Positions 1 through 13,163 are shown, counted from the first letter of the stretch. The stretch is DNA of 64,000 bases from Bryum argenteum (GCA_037043015.1 CM073325.1:21245001-21309000); one strand, 5' to 3'. The notes: a model not told the origin generated them from the sequence alone. A program made the numbers and translations.

Positions 1-1079
1 AAATTCGGGATCAACCATAAAATGATTGATTGGGCTCTTAGGGGGTTAACCATGCATGCTTCAAAATTTCTTCGTACTCTCAAACCTATTTACTCTTATA
101 ATTTCAATTGAGGCTATTTGAAATTTGCCCAAAATTGAGATATACTCTGATCTATTCTTGAAATCAAGCAAAAAAAACCAATCAAATCACTGAAAGTACA
201 CAACGTTACCGAAGACTGAGATTTTAATCAATTACAATTTATGTTTTTTTCTATAAGTAAAAGAGGCACTACTACATGTTCCGATTATCTAATTTCTTCA
301 ATACAACAAGTTTTCGTATATCAAAGACTAGTCTTTGTTATTGAATTTTGAATTGTTCATCTACTTTTGAATTTTCTGCTTATCTACTAGACCTTACTAC
401 ATCCATACATTATGAGGAAAAGTAAGCTCCAAAAAAACTTGTTTACATGTCATGAGGGACCTTCATCAAAAAGAACTTCTATGTTTTTCCAAATAGATTA
501 TGAACACTATATCTATGTGCACTCAAAGACATAAAGACATCTATAGACGAAACATATATATGTATTGAAAAAACATAGAAGTATATAAATGTCATTTCAA
601 AAAAATTATCAAAAAGAGTAATTAAAGTTAAGTACCTCAAGTATATTACACACTAGAAGACAATTCTTTAATGTCACTTGTTGTAATGACTCAAACATTT
701 GTAACATAGTCGTAAGGGACTTCTTGACTAGATTATTATCGTTTGAGTCATTACATACAAGTCGTGGTGAATCATTTGTCCCCCTCATAATACCCATGTG
801 ATGAAAACTATGAAAATTTATCAAGATGAAAAAAAGAAACTCAAAATAATGAGAAAAAACTATATAAAAAATGAAATTGATGTCTAGTAACAACATTTTG
901 AATGACACACTTAAACTGTACAGAACCCTAACTTTTTCATGTGGAGTTTGTTCTTATTAAAAATTGTTGGGTTGAATCCAAGATAAAGACTATGTTGTGT
1001 GGAAATTGTTGTAGAGCTATTTGATAAAGTATGAATAAGTGGTAAGTATTCTAGTAAGATAACTTTAATAATTTTAATC

Positions 1080-2455
1080 AGTTGTTGGGGTTTAAAACCT
1101 TAGGCATGTATTATTATTGCAAGACAATCATGTGAATACAATTATCAGATAAAATCATTATCAATAATAAAAATGATTATTCAAACATTTGAAATAATTA
1201 CAATCATATAATGGTTTTAACAACTTTCTAGTTGGAAGATTTTTTATTCACTCCCATTCTAGACTTTCTAGACTTGCAACGATAATTCTATACCGCAAAA
1301 ATTGAAAAGGATTATTGATTTTTGTGATGTTGTATCTTCCTCATTCACAACTAAATTAACCTTTACTTTTTGGGGTGAATTCTAACTAAATTTGTGCCCC
1401 TAACTTTACTTGGAGATCGAAATGGCCTTTTGCCATTTCAAGCAGCTAGGTTAATGGGTTAAAATTGATTTTTCCGACCAAGCTATTTTGAGAGTGTTCT
1501 TTATACTACAATGTGTGTGCTAACAAAATTGCAAAGTCAAAATCCAATTTTAGAGATTTTTGACGCAAATTTTAGATTTCAAACTCTCATCGGGCAAAAA
1601 AAAATCTTCATTTTAAAGATTTTTTGAATTTATTTTGAAGAATATGTTCATAACCAAATCAATATTTGAATTCTAAAGGACTCCAGGTCAAGAGATTTAC
1701 CAAATATACAAGGGCATCCTTGAAAATTAAATAAAGCAAGTTGTAAAATATCTAGAAATTTTAGTAGAAACGCTGCATAAACTTTGGGTGTTATTATATT
1801 GCAAATGATGAATCCAGTGGTCCGTTTTTGGATTAGTGACTAAAATTGGCTTAATTGTGAGATCTTACAATTGGAAGTCTAAACAAATTAAGAGAATCTG
1901 GTTCACACTCTCAATAGTGCATATAAGTAAATATCACAATTTTGAGGTTTCAAGCTCCAAAAACACATAAGGAAAGTGATAGGAATCATGACTCAATCGA
2001 AGGTGTCTTGAAGATAAGGAGTGGACTTTAGTGAAAGGAATCTAATTTTGGACTATTTTACCTTTGAAAATTTTGGGCACATTTCATCATTGGAAGGCTA
2101 TAACTTGAGTTGTTAACCTTTTAGTTGATTCTCATTGTTTCAAGGTTTTATGTAAAATGAAGGTAAGTAGCTCTCTAGATGGAATATTTTCTTGCTGTAC
2201 GTAGCTTTGTTTATGATATTTCCATTTAGAAGTGAAAATGATGAAATATCGTAGTATAAATTATGTTCTTATTTATTCTAATCTTGCATTCTATAAAGCT
2301 TTATGACTCATCTTTTGGTCTACATGGAATACAATAATCCCACAACAAGACTGTATAGTTGAGATCTGAATAGCTTGCCTTTATTTTATATATGACACTT
2401 TTTTAAAGATGTGTTTTTAAGCTAAACTAGGAGCTAGAACATTTAGGGGTACAAT
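1080..2455 (+). repeat. Decayed copy of the ~975-bp TTAA-family element, interrupted by another repeat
   Basis: Blocks around 1100-1250 and 2010-2455 align in order with 42470-42600 and 42795-43220 of the intact element at 42249-43224. One example is the shared stretch around 2300-2370, 'tgactcatcttttggtc', against 43075-43150. The middle is occupied by unrelated sequence, including a second repeat family at about 1780-1985. The right end reads 'acatttaggggtac', so the TTAA border is lost. No gene is seen in 1-3090. Confidence 0.5.
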
Positions 2456-3098
2456 TTTAGCATTTGTAAAATATTCATAAAAACTTAATATGTAGAACTA
2501 TAATTTCAACTCTTTTTGACAACCACAAAAGACATAGAACTTCGTCAAAGGAAATATGGTTCTTCTATATTGCAGAGATTCCATTAATTCACATATAAAA
2601 AAACCCTTGTAATTGTAACCTTGATATCTATGTGTAATAGTATTTTCCAAAATAAAGTAAAAACAACCCAATGTGATGAACATGAAAAAATAAATATTTC
2701 AAATAGAAGCTCCTCGTGCTCCAAAATGATTGTCAAGTATCTCACTACGGAATTCATCATTCCTTCTATTACAATAGTGAAGAGAGAGAGATTGCACGAT
2801 AAGGTAAGTAGTGTTTCAGTTGTTATCCCATGTAGGCATTTCATCAAGAGTAGACCAATAGGCATTTTATTCACCCCAATCCCAACAGAGCTTGGTAGTC
2901 TTAATTACTTAGGCGATGTTCCTATTCAAACAAATAAAAGTCTCGTCTCATGCACGTTGCTCAGAAGATTTCAAACTCTAACTTCCTGACTTCTCGTTTG
3001 AAGACCATTTTTTTAGGTAGATTCATTGAGGAATACAACCATCATATATTCATAGCTTCCCTTGTGCTGCAAGACACTTGAGAAGAGCAGATGGTTAA

Positions 3099-3459
3099 CC
3101 CTTAAACCCCTAGCTATACGGATTTGGGCAGCCCAGTATTGGATCACAACATCTTTTCCACTTGGGCATCATGAATAGTGCACTTTTTGAACTTGGGCAT
3201 CATGAATGATCCAATCAATGATGAGCTTGCAACCTCCTACAAGTATTGTACAACCCCAACCTACCTACCACAATCCTTTCAAAGCACAAAATCACTCATA
3301 CAAACTGTGATTTGAATACTAAAATTTCACTTTTTGAATGCATGAGAAGGAGGTGACCAGTTTGACATCAAAATATAAGTGAAAAGTTATTGTGTTTGAG
3401 AGCTACAGAGGAGATTCTGTTGGAAACGGCCCCCTCGGGGCCGCTCAGGCGTTTAAGGG
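3099..3459 (+). repeat. TTAA-flanked ~360-bp inverted-repeat element (copy A)
   Basis: The element starts CCCTTAAAC after TTAA (3095-3098) and ends GTTTAAGGG before TTAA (3460-3463). The interior has no convincing coding frame. It contains the unit 'gggcatcatgaatagtgc' twice. It is the same family as 3742-4134 (opposite orientation) and 58812-59173. The palindromic TTAA border and CCC-type ends resemble non-autonomous piggyBac-type elements. Confidence 0.8.
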
Positions 3460-3741
3460 TTAAGTGTATGTCCGTCATAGGATGAATTTCAGTAACTTGG
3501 GTTTTTGCACCAACACTTTTCCGGCACACTTGTGACCATGACCAAGGAGCACCCCTGCAGCCATGGAGTGGATTAGTGGAACTGTGGAATGGCAACAATG
3601 TCACTGCCGCCGGCGATTCGTAGAAAAAACATATGAAATCAATAATGGAGCACAATCATCACTCGCATCTGCAATGCAATAAATCAGCCTTGTACAAATT
3701 GTATTGGTGGATCTTATCTTCCAACACACTCCATAGATTAA

Positions 3742-4134
3742 CCCTTGAACATCTAAGGTGACCCGACGGGTCCTTTTCCATCAGAATCTTCCCTGTAGCT
3801 CTCACTGTACTCAACTTTTCACTTATATTTTGATGTCAAACTGGTCACCTTCTTTTGATGCATTCAAGAAGTGAAATTTTAGTATTCAAATCACAGTTTG
3901 TATGAGTGATTTTGTGCTTTGAAAGGATTGTGGTAGGTAGGTTGGGGTTGTACATAACCTTGTAGGAGGTTGCAAGCTCATCATTGATTGGATCATTCAT
4001 GATGCCCAAGTTCAAAAAGTGCACTATTCATGATGCCCAAGTTCAAAAAGTGCACTATTCATGATGCCCAAGTCCAAAAGATGTTGTGATCCAATTTTGG
4101 GCTGCCCCAATCCGTATAGCTGAACGTTTAAGGG
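3742..4134 (-). repeat. TTAA-flanked ~390-bp element (copy B, inverted relative to copy A)
   Basis: Reverse-complement relative of 3099-3459, lying 280 bp away and bordered by TTAA at 3738-3741 and 4135-4138. It is longer than copy A because a ~32-bp unit ('gcccaagttcaaaaagtgc' plus 'actattcatgat') is present three times rather than twice. Copies A and B together form a large imperfect inverted repeat. Confidence 0.8.
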
Positions 4135-4139
4135 TTAAC

Positions 4140-5249
4140 AATTTCACATGCATGCACTCGTGACTTATGCCACAAATCCTTTCTCAACAATACAATATTT
4201 GTATCTAGGATGTGCCCAGTCTCTTGGGCACATTCAATCGATCTTTGTAATGCCACTCTTGAAGTAGGTACACCTATTTTTGTGCATTTATACCTATTTC
4301 CAAGGGGATTTAGGCGTTGATCTCATTATTTAGAGCTCATTGGCAATCTGGAAAAAAAAGGTGAATCCAAGAGGAGTTATATTCTTCTCATTCTACATGA
4401 ACTAGTACGGTATGTCTCCACAACACTGCCACGCTCATACAAATAATTTTCAATATTTATGGGACCACAAATACTTGAAATTTCAATACCTCACGATCCA
4501 TCAACCTATTATGCGACCCAATCGTTTCCACAACTCTACAAAACAACCCCCTTCCAAAGACACCTCATGCGCCCCAATCCAACCGCGGTGCTCGATGTCA
4601 TAATGTCAAGTCCAAGACAAAACAAACTACCGACCTGAAAATAATAGACTAGTATGGCATGCGGCGTTGCCACGGTTATATTATTTTTTGTATTGATTAT
4701 GTAGCTCCAAACGACATGATTCGTCCCTAAGACCAGAGGGCATCGATGTAGAACGCCTGCACTAATTCAATACAACATAACTTCAATCAGGCTAGAACTC
4801 CTCACCTCCATTTCTGTGTCATTTTTGTTCTTCTATATGCTACCAATGCACTATAATTTATTCTGCCAGTATAAACCTTATCGTTAAATTAATTACATGT
4901 CTCAACTACACACAAGTACCTAGTTTCTTGCTACATGTGTCCAGGCAAGAAAATGATATGAACCTAGAGACAAAAAATTCAAAGAGGAGAATACAGTCAG
5001 ATATCAACCTGCATAGGTCGAAGAAAAGTCAAATTTTTAAACCCCAAAGTTAGGTCATTGTTGTGTGCTTGGATCATATGTGGTTGTTTTAGTCATGTTC
5101 TTGGATCTTGTGCTTAGTTTCGCCATGTGCTTTGGTCACATGCTTGAATAAAACTTTTAGTTTTATGAGAGTCGAGCATAAGTGACCCATATGATAAACC
5201 ATACCGCTCGTCTCACTCCCAAAGTCTAATCAGTTCGAGGGGTCCAGAC
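4140..5249. other. Intergenic, no gene seen
   Basis: AT-rich sequence without a supported coding frame. Around 4640-4680 there is a short stretch ('ggcgttgccacg' preceded by 'ctagtatg') shared with the dispersed repeat at 33180 and its reverse copy at 54290, so part of the interval is old repeat. Confidence 0.5.
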
Positions 5250-5575
5250 CCACCCAAGGTGTATGTTATGAGTGGGGGCAACGTAGCCATAATGCTTGTT
5301 TGTGTCATGCTCCTTTCTATACTCCTAAAATGTAGAGGGAGTTGATGGAATTGAAGGAGGAAAAGGGGGAAGGAGAGACTCTCAATGCACCCTCCTTTGA
5401 TGCTTTAAATCTCGAGAATCTCATGGTTCAACGTTTTATGGAGGAGTCATAACTATTCAGATACTACTCAATTAGAATCTACATCTACTTACACCATTCT
5501 TAGAGATTCAGAGCTCTTTGAGTCTTCTTGCATGTGCAGATCCTGGGTGAATTGTGACATTTTATCATTTATTCG
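5250..5575 (+). pseudogene. Ty1/copia gag-protease remnant
   Basis: Translation in broken frames gives a zinc-knuckle-like stretch (CYEWGQRSHNACLCH, with the second Cys changed to Trp). About 180 bp later comes a protease-like stretch ending TYTILRDSELFES. This matches the layout of the copia element in this window (zinc knuckle, then DSATTHTILRD). In-frame stops separate the pieces. No LTRs were found around it. A decayed fragment is the simplest reading. Confidence 0.55.
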
Positions 5576-6453
5576 AAACCTTTTGGGGTGCTACTTTTTT
5601 ATAATCTAACAAGTGAAGTTTTAACCGTGTTTCTTATTTTTTTGGTGGTTGGTGTAAGCTTGTACAAGTACTAGTATGATATCATAAATTAGATATTACA
5701 GTTTTTTGCACAACCATAGATAATGACAATTTGTCAATTTACAATTTATGGACTTAAACCCTTTATTCAATGTCCTGAGAATGTAGTCAATAATTTTCAA
5801 AACATGTCCCTCTTTTACTGAATACTAAGTACATGAAGATCAAGATAATTCTACAACATTCTAGCAACAAGTATTTTTCTTTCACCTTGATGAAGTTGAT
5901 ATACCAAATGACGTTACAGCGAATGATAACCTACCATAAATTCTGTACAGCTTAAGTACCTCAACCAAAGTGGAAGATGCTGTTCCTACGTATCCTAAAT
6001 TTCTCAAAGCAGTTCTCCTCCGCCAAACTTGTCGACTATTCGAGTAGTTGTGTCTTCAACTCCTGCAACTCGTCAGATATTGTGACACTCGGTTAGAACC
6101 TGATGTTGAAACCTAAAAACACGTCTTCCGCAAGTCTTTGAGAAGCTCCATTGCAGTCAATGTGCATGACACAAAGTGCCTGCAGTTTTACGTTTGTTTA
6201 CAGAGAAAATTTATCAAACCTCATGCTGGGGCTTGTGTTCATGAATTCGCGTTTCATGGTGAACGAGGTTCGCAAAATGCATGGATTCCGTGAACTTCTT
6301 AGTCAACCAATGCATGAATATCGCAACCAACTTGGAAAAGAAAGCTAGATGACATCTTGCATAGCAAGGTCAACAAGGTCATACCTGCAGCCGTCGCTTT
6401 GAGCGGAGAACATTGCCCAGAACAAGCGATGCCTGCCAACTTCATGTACATTT

Positions 6454-9400
6454 TCAAAAGATTTCTGCTGCCACTGCAGTTGTAGCTTTTGCAGAACTCG
6501 AGACTGCATTTGAAGTAGTAGGAAGTACTTTATAAGGGTTGAGTATGCCTTTGGGATCTAGAAGATTCTTGAACTTCAACATAAGCGAAATCTGCAGATT
6601 GCCACGTTCAATTCCAAATGTCAGTCGACTAGAATGCGAAACATTGTACTAGGTCTCCAATGCTTTAGAAGCAGCTGGTATTAATCGAGATTCAGACAAC
6701 CAACAAATTGGTAGGTAGCGCCAGTGGATTTACAATTGCACGTACGAGACCAGTCCATAGATATTACGTACTTATTGAAAGCGACGTCACCCATACAGTT
6801 CTTGTGAGGTTTTGAACTAGAAGAAGTTGTTGAAAATTAAAGCCTTAATTAACTACATATATTCCAAGATTTCCAACAGGATTGCCCAACCAGAAAAGCA
6901 TTAAAGTGGTATTGAGTCTCTAGAAATGTTTACTTTCCTTTACTGCAATATGTGTAGGTTAATATCAAAGAAGTCTATCAGCATGCTAATCCAGTTTGTT
7001 GTGGCTTACAGCTTCATCCGACTTGCTGTAATGAAGTGCATGAGGCTTCATCAAACCGAGACCGTGCTCCGCACTCACACTACCCTTGTGTTTGGCAACC
7101 CACTCAAATACGTAGGGCTCGATTTTCTCCAGCAGCTGAATTGCAGAATAACCCACTTACTGATCAGCACCCGTTGATCCTCAAGAAGCATCATCAAAAG
7201 AGTACATTCAGCAGTTTCCAGCCAATAAAGTAGAGCCACTGTCAATTGTAGAGTCATGAATGGAATGAAAGAAAGATAAAGCACCTCATTATCGTACTTT
7301 CGAGCAGAAACATTTAAATGTACGTTTCCATCCCCTAAGTGGCCGTAGGCGACCACCACCGCAGCAGAACCTTGAATCCAAATCAAAAAATAGATACATA
7401 AATAAAAAAATAAAATAAATCAGAAATCTGCCCAATATTAAAGAGAAGATCAGTACGAAAGAGAAACTTCCTGAAGCGTAAACACGGACGTGCTCTCACC
7501 AAGTCGGTCTCGTAGATCTTCCACTATTTTATAAAAATATCTTGGGGCTAGTGAAAAGTCATATTTGTAGACAGCGCCAGCTTTTCCAAGAGCTTCTGCT
7601 ATTCCCTGATCGTACTCAAAGTATGTGAATAAGTCTAAATAAGTTACACAACCGCAGATACTATTGTACAAATGGACGGTTAATGCTCTGCAGATGCCCT
7701 AATCTTTATACGAGTATAACCTAAGCTTGTAGCTAGACGCAACTTAGAGTTAGTCGATGGATTAAACTGACCTCTCTTATCTGCCAAAAAGAGGCTGCCT
7801 GACTGATGCCTTGAGCAACAACACCATCCGCAACAAGGCCCTTCTCCATGGTGCTTTCTAAGAATGCATCCAGCTTCTCCCTAACGTGGTCCACATGACC
7901 ACACACGTATTTGCATCAGAACTTACCCAAAAAATAGAAATATATGCCACCTTCACTGTATTTTTCTCGTTGAAGAAAGCGTCAACGAATTGGCAGTTCC
8001 TCAATATCCTCGTACATTTTTAGGCCCGAATCTCACATGTCAAGTACCAGGGCTGTATGAAGCCCTCGCAAACAGCATCAGAAGCTATACGTTCTAAGCT
8101 ATGAGACTTGAGCTACAGAATCATTTAATGCAAACTCATAACATGAAAATAGCCATACTTGTCATGAGTATCGTTGCTGCCTGTTGTTTCTATCAAAAGG
8201 TAGAAGCTTTTCCAAGACTCCGGCAAAGGATCCCTTGTTCCGGACAAATGCGTCAGAGCCTGTCACCGCGGAAACATTGCAGAGCAGATATTTGAGCTTA
8301 GTAACCAACAGCTCGTAGATATAGGGTGCTTGAGGTCATCATTGTTTAATTTTTTCGAACAACAATGATTGTAAACGTTACGGATATACTCGTCCTCCTC
8401 ATCATAGGAGGCATTTAGAGTTGCAAGAATCCTACACAATTCAAGCAAGAACCTTGAACCTTGAACCACGAACTTACAATGTCAAGAGCAGGCCGATCTA
8501 TAAACTCAAAAGCTGATAGGATTTCACCCAATTGTAACTTCGCTTCCTTCAACACATTCTGCAGAGAGAGAAAAAAAAGGAATCGGCACTTGAATCTACA
8601 TGAACCAGATGAAATTGCTCACGATCTAGAGATAGATAGGGTACAATGGAGCTTTACCTGGCAGCTCTCAAAGTCATCACAGGCAAGGAATGCTGTGTTG
8701 ACCGACCCAAGCTTGGAAGGCACCAGTATCGATACTTTAGTCACCACTCCCAAAGTTCCTTCACTCCCTGCATTCCCAATTGAATACAGGATTTTGAATT
8801 AAGCATAGAAGTTCATCACTTGTCAAACATGGTGAGCACAAAAAGGTCGGGATATGCATACGTGGATGCTTAAACTCACCAATGAAGAGCTGCTTCAAAT
8901 CATAGCCGGTATTGTCTTTTATCAATGTCCCCAACATGTCCACAACAGTACCGTCAGCCGCAACAACCTCAAGTCCTGCCGAATTCGAGCATAGTCAAAC
9001 ATTTACATATTTTTTGCTCAAATTTCACCAACCTCTAAGTTGTCGAAATAGACTATGCAAACATTTGAGGGAGTCTGCTCCCAACTCCGTTGTTTCCAAC
9101 CGTGGACACTGCACTAGACGCACAAGATGCTGGAATGAACAGGTATGATACTTCATCTACAACAGAGGATGATTCGCGTAAAATGGCAACAACAGTCCCA
9201 CCAAAGAAGAGGGAAAAACTCTACAAATTACACGTCTGTTTTATAGAGAAACTAATGTGCAGGATTCACTTGCCCTTTTAGTAACGAATTATCAATCTAC
9301 CGAGTACAGCAGCATGCAAATAGAAGTACGAATCTCTACCAAGGACATTTCCATGCAGAGAGCCGTATCGCAACAGTCTTAAGCCACCAGCGTTGGTGGA

Positions 9401-10690
9401 CACGTTGCCTCCAATTTGACAGCTTCCCTTCGCACCCAAGTCCAACGGCATCGTGAACCTTCAGCCATGAACAAATATGTCGTAGGTCACGAAAAAATGA
9501 TAATCATCTTGCATCTTTGGACCTGGAGTAGCTATCATTCGCCAACAGATCTATCACATAGTTATGTGCTACAAGTAACAGAACCAGAGGCTTGAGCGTT
9601 GCAAGTCCAGCTTTGAAAAATTCGAATATTGCAGCTTTAGCTTCAGACCTGAAATTACTAAATATTTTTATTAAGCTGACGATGAAGGTGAAACGTGCCA
9701 AGCACGCGCACAATAACCGGCTTACCCTTTACTCTTGAGAAAGTTGTCGAGATTCTCCAGAATGCAACCCGCTTCACAAACCAAGATTCCACTGACCTGA
9801 AATATGAATTCCACCCAAAATTGCAAAACCGCACACAAATTAGAACGTGTCCTACAACAAAGAAGAAATAGCTAAGTCGAAGTTTGAACTCGAGTCTCTT
9901 TCAAATTGTAATGCAAATTCGCAATCCACGGCTATCAGGTTCGCTTACCTCATCGAACGAAATGATCTTGTTCATCGCTCCAAGGTTTAAGATCACCTGG
10001 AATTGGGCAGTTCGAACATGAGAGACATAAGCACATTTACCACCACAAATGCAAAAAATGACCTCAGCGATATACTGCAACGGTTGCAACAAGAAGATTA
10101 CCTCGTCGTAAACTGGAACACTACCTCCCACCAAGCCTGTGTTCCCTCCTTGTGGCACCACTGCCAAACTCCTGGAATTGCAATGACGAAGGATTTCCGA
10201 AACCTGCCACAAAGGCCACAATTTCTCAGCTTCAACCAGCACAGCAATCTACCAGCTGAGAGATTGCCCAATCCAACTACAAGACATACTTCTCTGTAAG
10301 ATGGAATATAGCGAAATGTTCTGGCAAGTCAATTCTGACAAATCTGTTGGGATCATCATTGCGAAGATGCATTTCCTAGTCACACTTTCCCACAGAATTG
10401 CAAAGTAAGAGGTACAAAAACCACCTGAAATCACGAATATCCCACCTGTCGAGTAGTCTGGGGTCGAAGGAGTAGCTTGCTATGACCTTCGTACTTGTGC
10501 ATCCAATCAATATTCGCCACAGCCAGCTCGTCCGTATCAACAATAACGCCCTTCTCACCAACTGAATTCCTGAAGTACTGCAAGTCCGATTCGTTGAGCT
10601 TGTCAAAGCGACTGTTTCGGTTGGTCTTTGTGGATACTGCGAATCTCCTTGTTTGATACTTCGTGCACCTCTCAGAGAAGGAACCTCTAC
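6454..10690 (-). CDS. D2HGDH: D-2-hydroxyglutarate dehydrogenase, mitochondrial FAD enzyme (5' exon not located)
   Basis: FAD-linked oxidase that oxidises D-2-hydroxyglutarate to 2-oxoglutarate; in plants it is mitochondrial and passes electrons to the ETF/ETFQO system. Fourteen GT-AG exons (10690-10446, 10203-10102, 10006-9959, 9796-9726, 9458-9340, 8975-8880, 8767-8658, 8558-8478, 8259-8159, 7880-7772, 7605-7500, 7370-7285, 7135-7010, 6591-6454) total 1538 nt. They keep one frame for 511 residues to a TGA at 6454-6456. Visible signatures are [14 protein letters not shown] and [15 protein letters not shown] (FAD binding), [20 protein letters not shown] and [10 protein letters not shown] (C-terminal FAD-oxidase region), and [15 protein letters not shown] near the end. 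Order and spacing follow the plant enzyme throughout. The first exon found begins in phase 2, so a first exon with ATG and targeting peptide must lie upstream, probably within 10700-11400. No GT donor there fitted the phase. Overall length would be close to the ~560 residues usual in plants. Confidence 0.93.
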
Positions 10691-11400
10691 CTGAAACTGA
10701 CCAGGTCAATACAACATCTACTATGGCTACAATCTGCAACTTCTTACGAAAATACCGAGTGTTGAACTTCAAAATCTCATACCAACTCGATAAGTTCTGT
10801 CCTATAACTTCATGCGACTGAAAAAGAAACACATCATTCACTCCATGAAATCCGGTCCTCGCAAATTATAACGAAAAAGCATAAGCACCTCCCTAATTAA
10901 CAGTAGTTGTTATAAACTGCCGCAACTGCGTGACTAGCAAAAGCATAATCTACACACTTGAAAGGTTGTCATCATTTCGACAATCATAACAGTGACAATG
11001 CATAGTTACCCTACCGAAGGTGATCAATCGCGAGCAGTGCTTCAGTAAACAAGGGCTCCAAGAGCACGATCCTTGAAGACCAACCGTGTGCAAAACAAAC
11101 ATACACAAAGAACTAATCGAGCAAGTGGGAATGAAGTCTAGTCTTCACCTTGATAATTATGTAGTTCTCGATGAGGCAACAGTTTCTCCTGATAGGAGGG
11201 CAACCTTCCGGAGCTTTGTGACCATGCTACTACCCTCCAAAGCCTTCCCCTTGCCCTGACAAATTGATGCAGTGCTCCTCTTGCCGAATTCATACTTGAA
11301 CGTCCCTAAGTCCAGTCCAGTCCAGTCGACTCGATCTGGACGAGAATGGAGACGCCCACTCACAACAGCTGAGTCCAAATCCAGAACTACGAGACGGAGG
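10691..11400 (-). other. Probable 5' exon / 5' UTR region of D2HGDH, start not resolved
   Basis: The first recognised exon needs an upstream exon ending in phase 1. A basic, targeting-like peptide (MVTKLRKVALLSGETVASSR) can be read from an ATG at 11225, but no donor with the right phase follows before a stop. An unspliced reading through the acceptor from 10841 is open but does not look like a mitochondrial presequence. The translation start is left open. Confidence 0.4.
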
Positions 11401-11939
11401 ACTTCACCAGTCGTCAGGCAAGTCTCAAGATTCTATTACATAAAAATGATGGATTCACAACATATAGTGCAGCACTTGGACTTCGGGACTGGCTGTAACC
11501 TACAACCATCAAAAGCAGTACATTGGAAGAATTTTTTGGAGTCAGTATGATGAAGTAAGTCACTGACGTCACGCGACATCAAACTCGCAGTGACTTTAGC
11601 AACAATCCAACTCGAAGCGATCCACCTCCACACTAAAAACCAGCAGCTCCATAAAACAAAAATAATCTATCAAACAAGAAGCCACTTGCAGAAACCGCAA
11701 CCCATTTAAGAAGCACAAGAGATAATCCCTCGAGCTGATCAAAAACGCATGAATTTCGAGCTGAACAGGAGTTCGAGAGATCTGCAGCAATTCAGGGTAA
11801 ACCCGTAACACGCTGCGCGGTCACGATCCACCTCGAGAAGATAACAAAGTCGATTGCCGATTAACCAGATTGAAAAGCACATGGTGGCAATGATAACGAT
11901 GTACTGAAGAAAATCAAATCAACGATAGCGCTTACAAGG

Positions 11940-12290
11940 ATTGAGTTGAAACAGGAACATCAATTGAAACATTCTAAAGCAACACATGAATTGAAGTTCA
12001 ATTGAGAAAAATTAGTAGCAAGCAACTAAAGATGCGAGGCAGCGATCGAGCTCGAAAAAAGCAAAAATTACCGTACTAAGAGCCATTTCGCAAGACCGAC
12101 AGCAAATTGATCGCAAGATGGAAATCAGTGAAAACATTTGAAAGCAACAGATAAATTTAATGTCGATAAAAAAATTCGGTAGCAATTGGTACGAGAAGGA
12201 GCGGAGGCAGCGATCGAGCTGGAAGGAAGTAAATTGAACAAAGTAGAAGCCAGTTCGCAAGACCGCTAGCATAAAGATTAGGAATGTCCA
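11940..12290. repeat. Diverged ~175-bp tandem duplication
   Basis: Two consecutive blocks share 'ggcagcgatcgagct' (12039 and 12207), 'ttcgcaagaccg' (12089 and 12253) and a preceding 'aaaaattcggtagcaa'/'aaaaattagtagcaa'. The blocks lie in the presumed promoter side of D2HGDH. No coding capacity is supported. Confidence 0.6.
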
Positions 12291-12454
12291 TTTTGGCACG
12301 CTGCGAGAGGAGAAGTAGAGAAAGCATGCACAACCTAGACCATAACAAACCAGCTGCGGCAAGAATGACAAAAAACCTGGAGGAGTATCCAATTCAAATC
12401 GCCGCGCAGCTGACCTCCGAAAGCGAGGCGACTGCTGTGGAATTGAATGATCCC

Positions 12455-12540
12455 AAGGCAAGGCAAAGGCAGAGGCAAGGCAAGGCAAAGGCAGAGGCAA
12501 GGCAAGGCAAAGGCAGAGGCAAGGCAAGGCAAGACAAGGC
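12455..12540 (+). repeat. Simple tandem repeat (AGGCAAGGCAAAGGCAG)n
   Basis: About five imperfect units of a 5-bp core (ggcaa/ggcag) arranged in a ~34-bp higher-order unit. Every frame through it is open, which creates several artefactual reading frames on both strands. Confidence 0.85.
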
Positions 12541-12735
12541 CAGTGGGGTCGATCGGAATGCTGCTGCCGCTGCCGATGACGGAAGAAGGCCTTCGACGTG
12601 GTGCGGATCTGGCAGCCGCAATGTCGCCGCGTCCGACGGCGTGCTAATGCTGGCGTCTAAGCACGGCCCTCGGGAAACCGGCATCCGCCACGGTACCGCT
12701 GTGAAACTCTTTACTGTCGCAACATCAATTCTTAA

Positions 12736-13163
12736 GGCCCCTTCCCACCTGGCCTTTGATAAGAGCATACATTAAAACTTAAGACCTCCACAATTTTGAG
12801 GAAATTCCTTATTCTTAGGGAAGGCCTCATCAATGAGGCTTGGAAAAGTGTTTTGAAAAGTAGCCTCAATTACATAATGGCTCCTCAAAGGCCCCATTAA
12901 CTAAGACCGCTCTTAAGTCTTCAAAACTTGAGAATATTTCTAATTGTGGTGCTTCCTTAACACTTGCCTACTAATGCTCAACTATCTTTTGTCCTCCCAA
13001 ATACTAGCTAATATTTTTTTTGTCCTCCAAGTTTTAGAGTGTGCCATGTGGGCATCCATGTAGGATTGGTAATTACTAAAGAATGTAGGTGTGGACACAC
13101 ACTCTTTTAAGGAGATAAGACCACCTTCTAACACCACCTCTAAGGCCAAGTGGGAACGTACCT
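12736..13163. repeat. TTAA-flanked terminal-inverted-repeat element
   Basis: The left end after TTAA (12732-12735) reads GGCCCCTTCCCACCTGGCC. The right end before TTAA (13164-13167) is its imperfect inverse (GGCCAAGTGGGAACGTACC). The 428-bp interior has no coding frame. It lies 18 bp from the next TTAA-flanked element. Confidence 0.65.

Noticed and set aside
3095..3463. CCCTTAAAC/CCCCTAAAC ends as interstitial telomeric repeats
   Set aside because: They resemble the plant telomere unit but occur once per end, in inverted pairs bordered by TTAA, not in tandem.
8101..8295. Reading [12 protein letters not shown] in the ninth D2HGDH exon as a frameshift or pseudogene
   Set aside because: A different acceptor (exon start 8259) gives [20 protein letters not shown], in the correct phase with both neighbours.
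12284..12775. 163-aa frame with RQGKGKAEA repeats and overlapping Leu/Pro-rich minus-strand frames
   Set aside because: Produced by the AGGCA simple repeat; all frames are open because the unit lacks stop codons.
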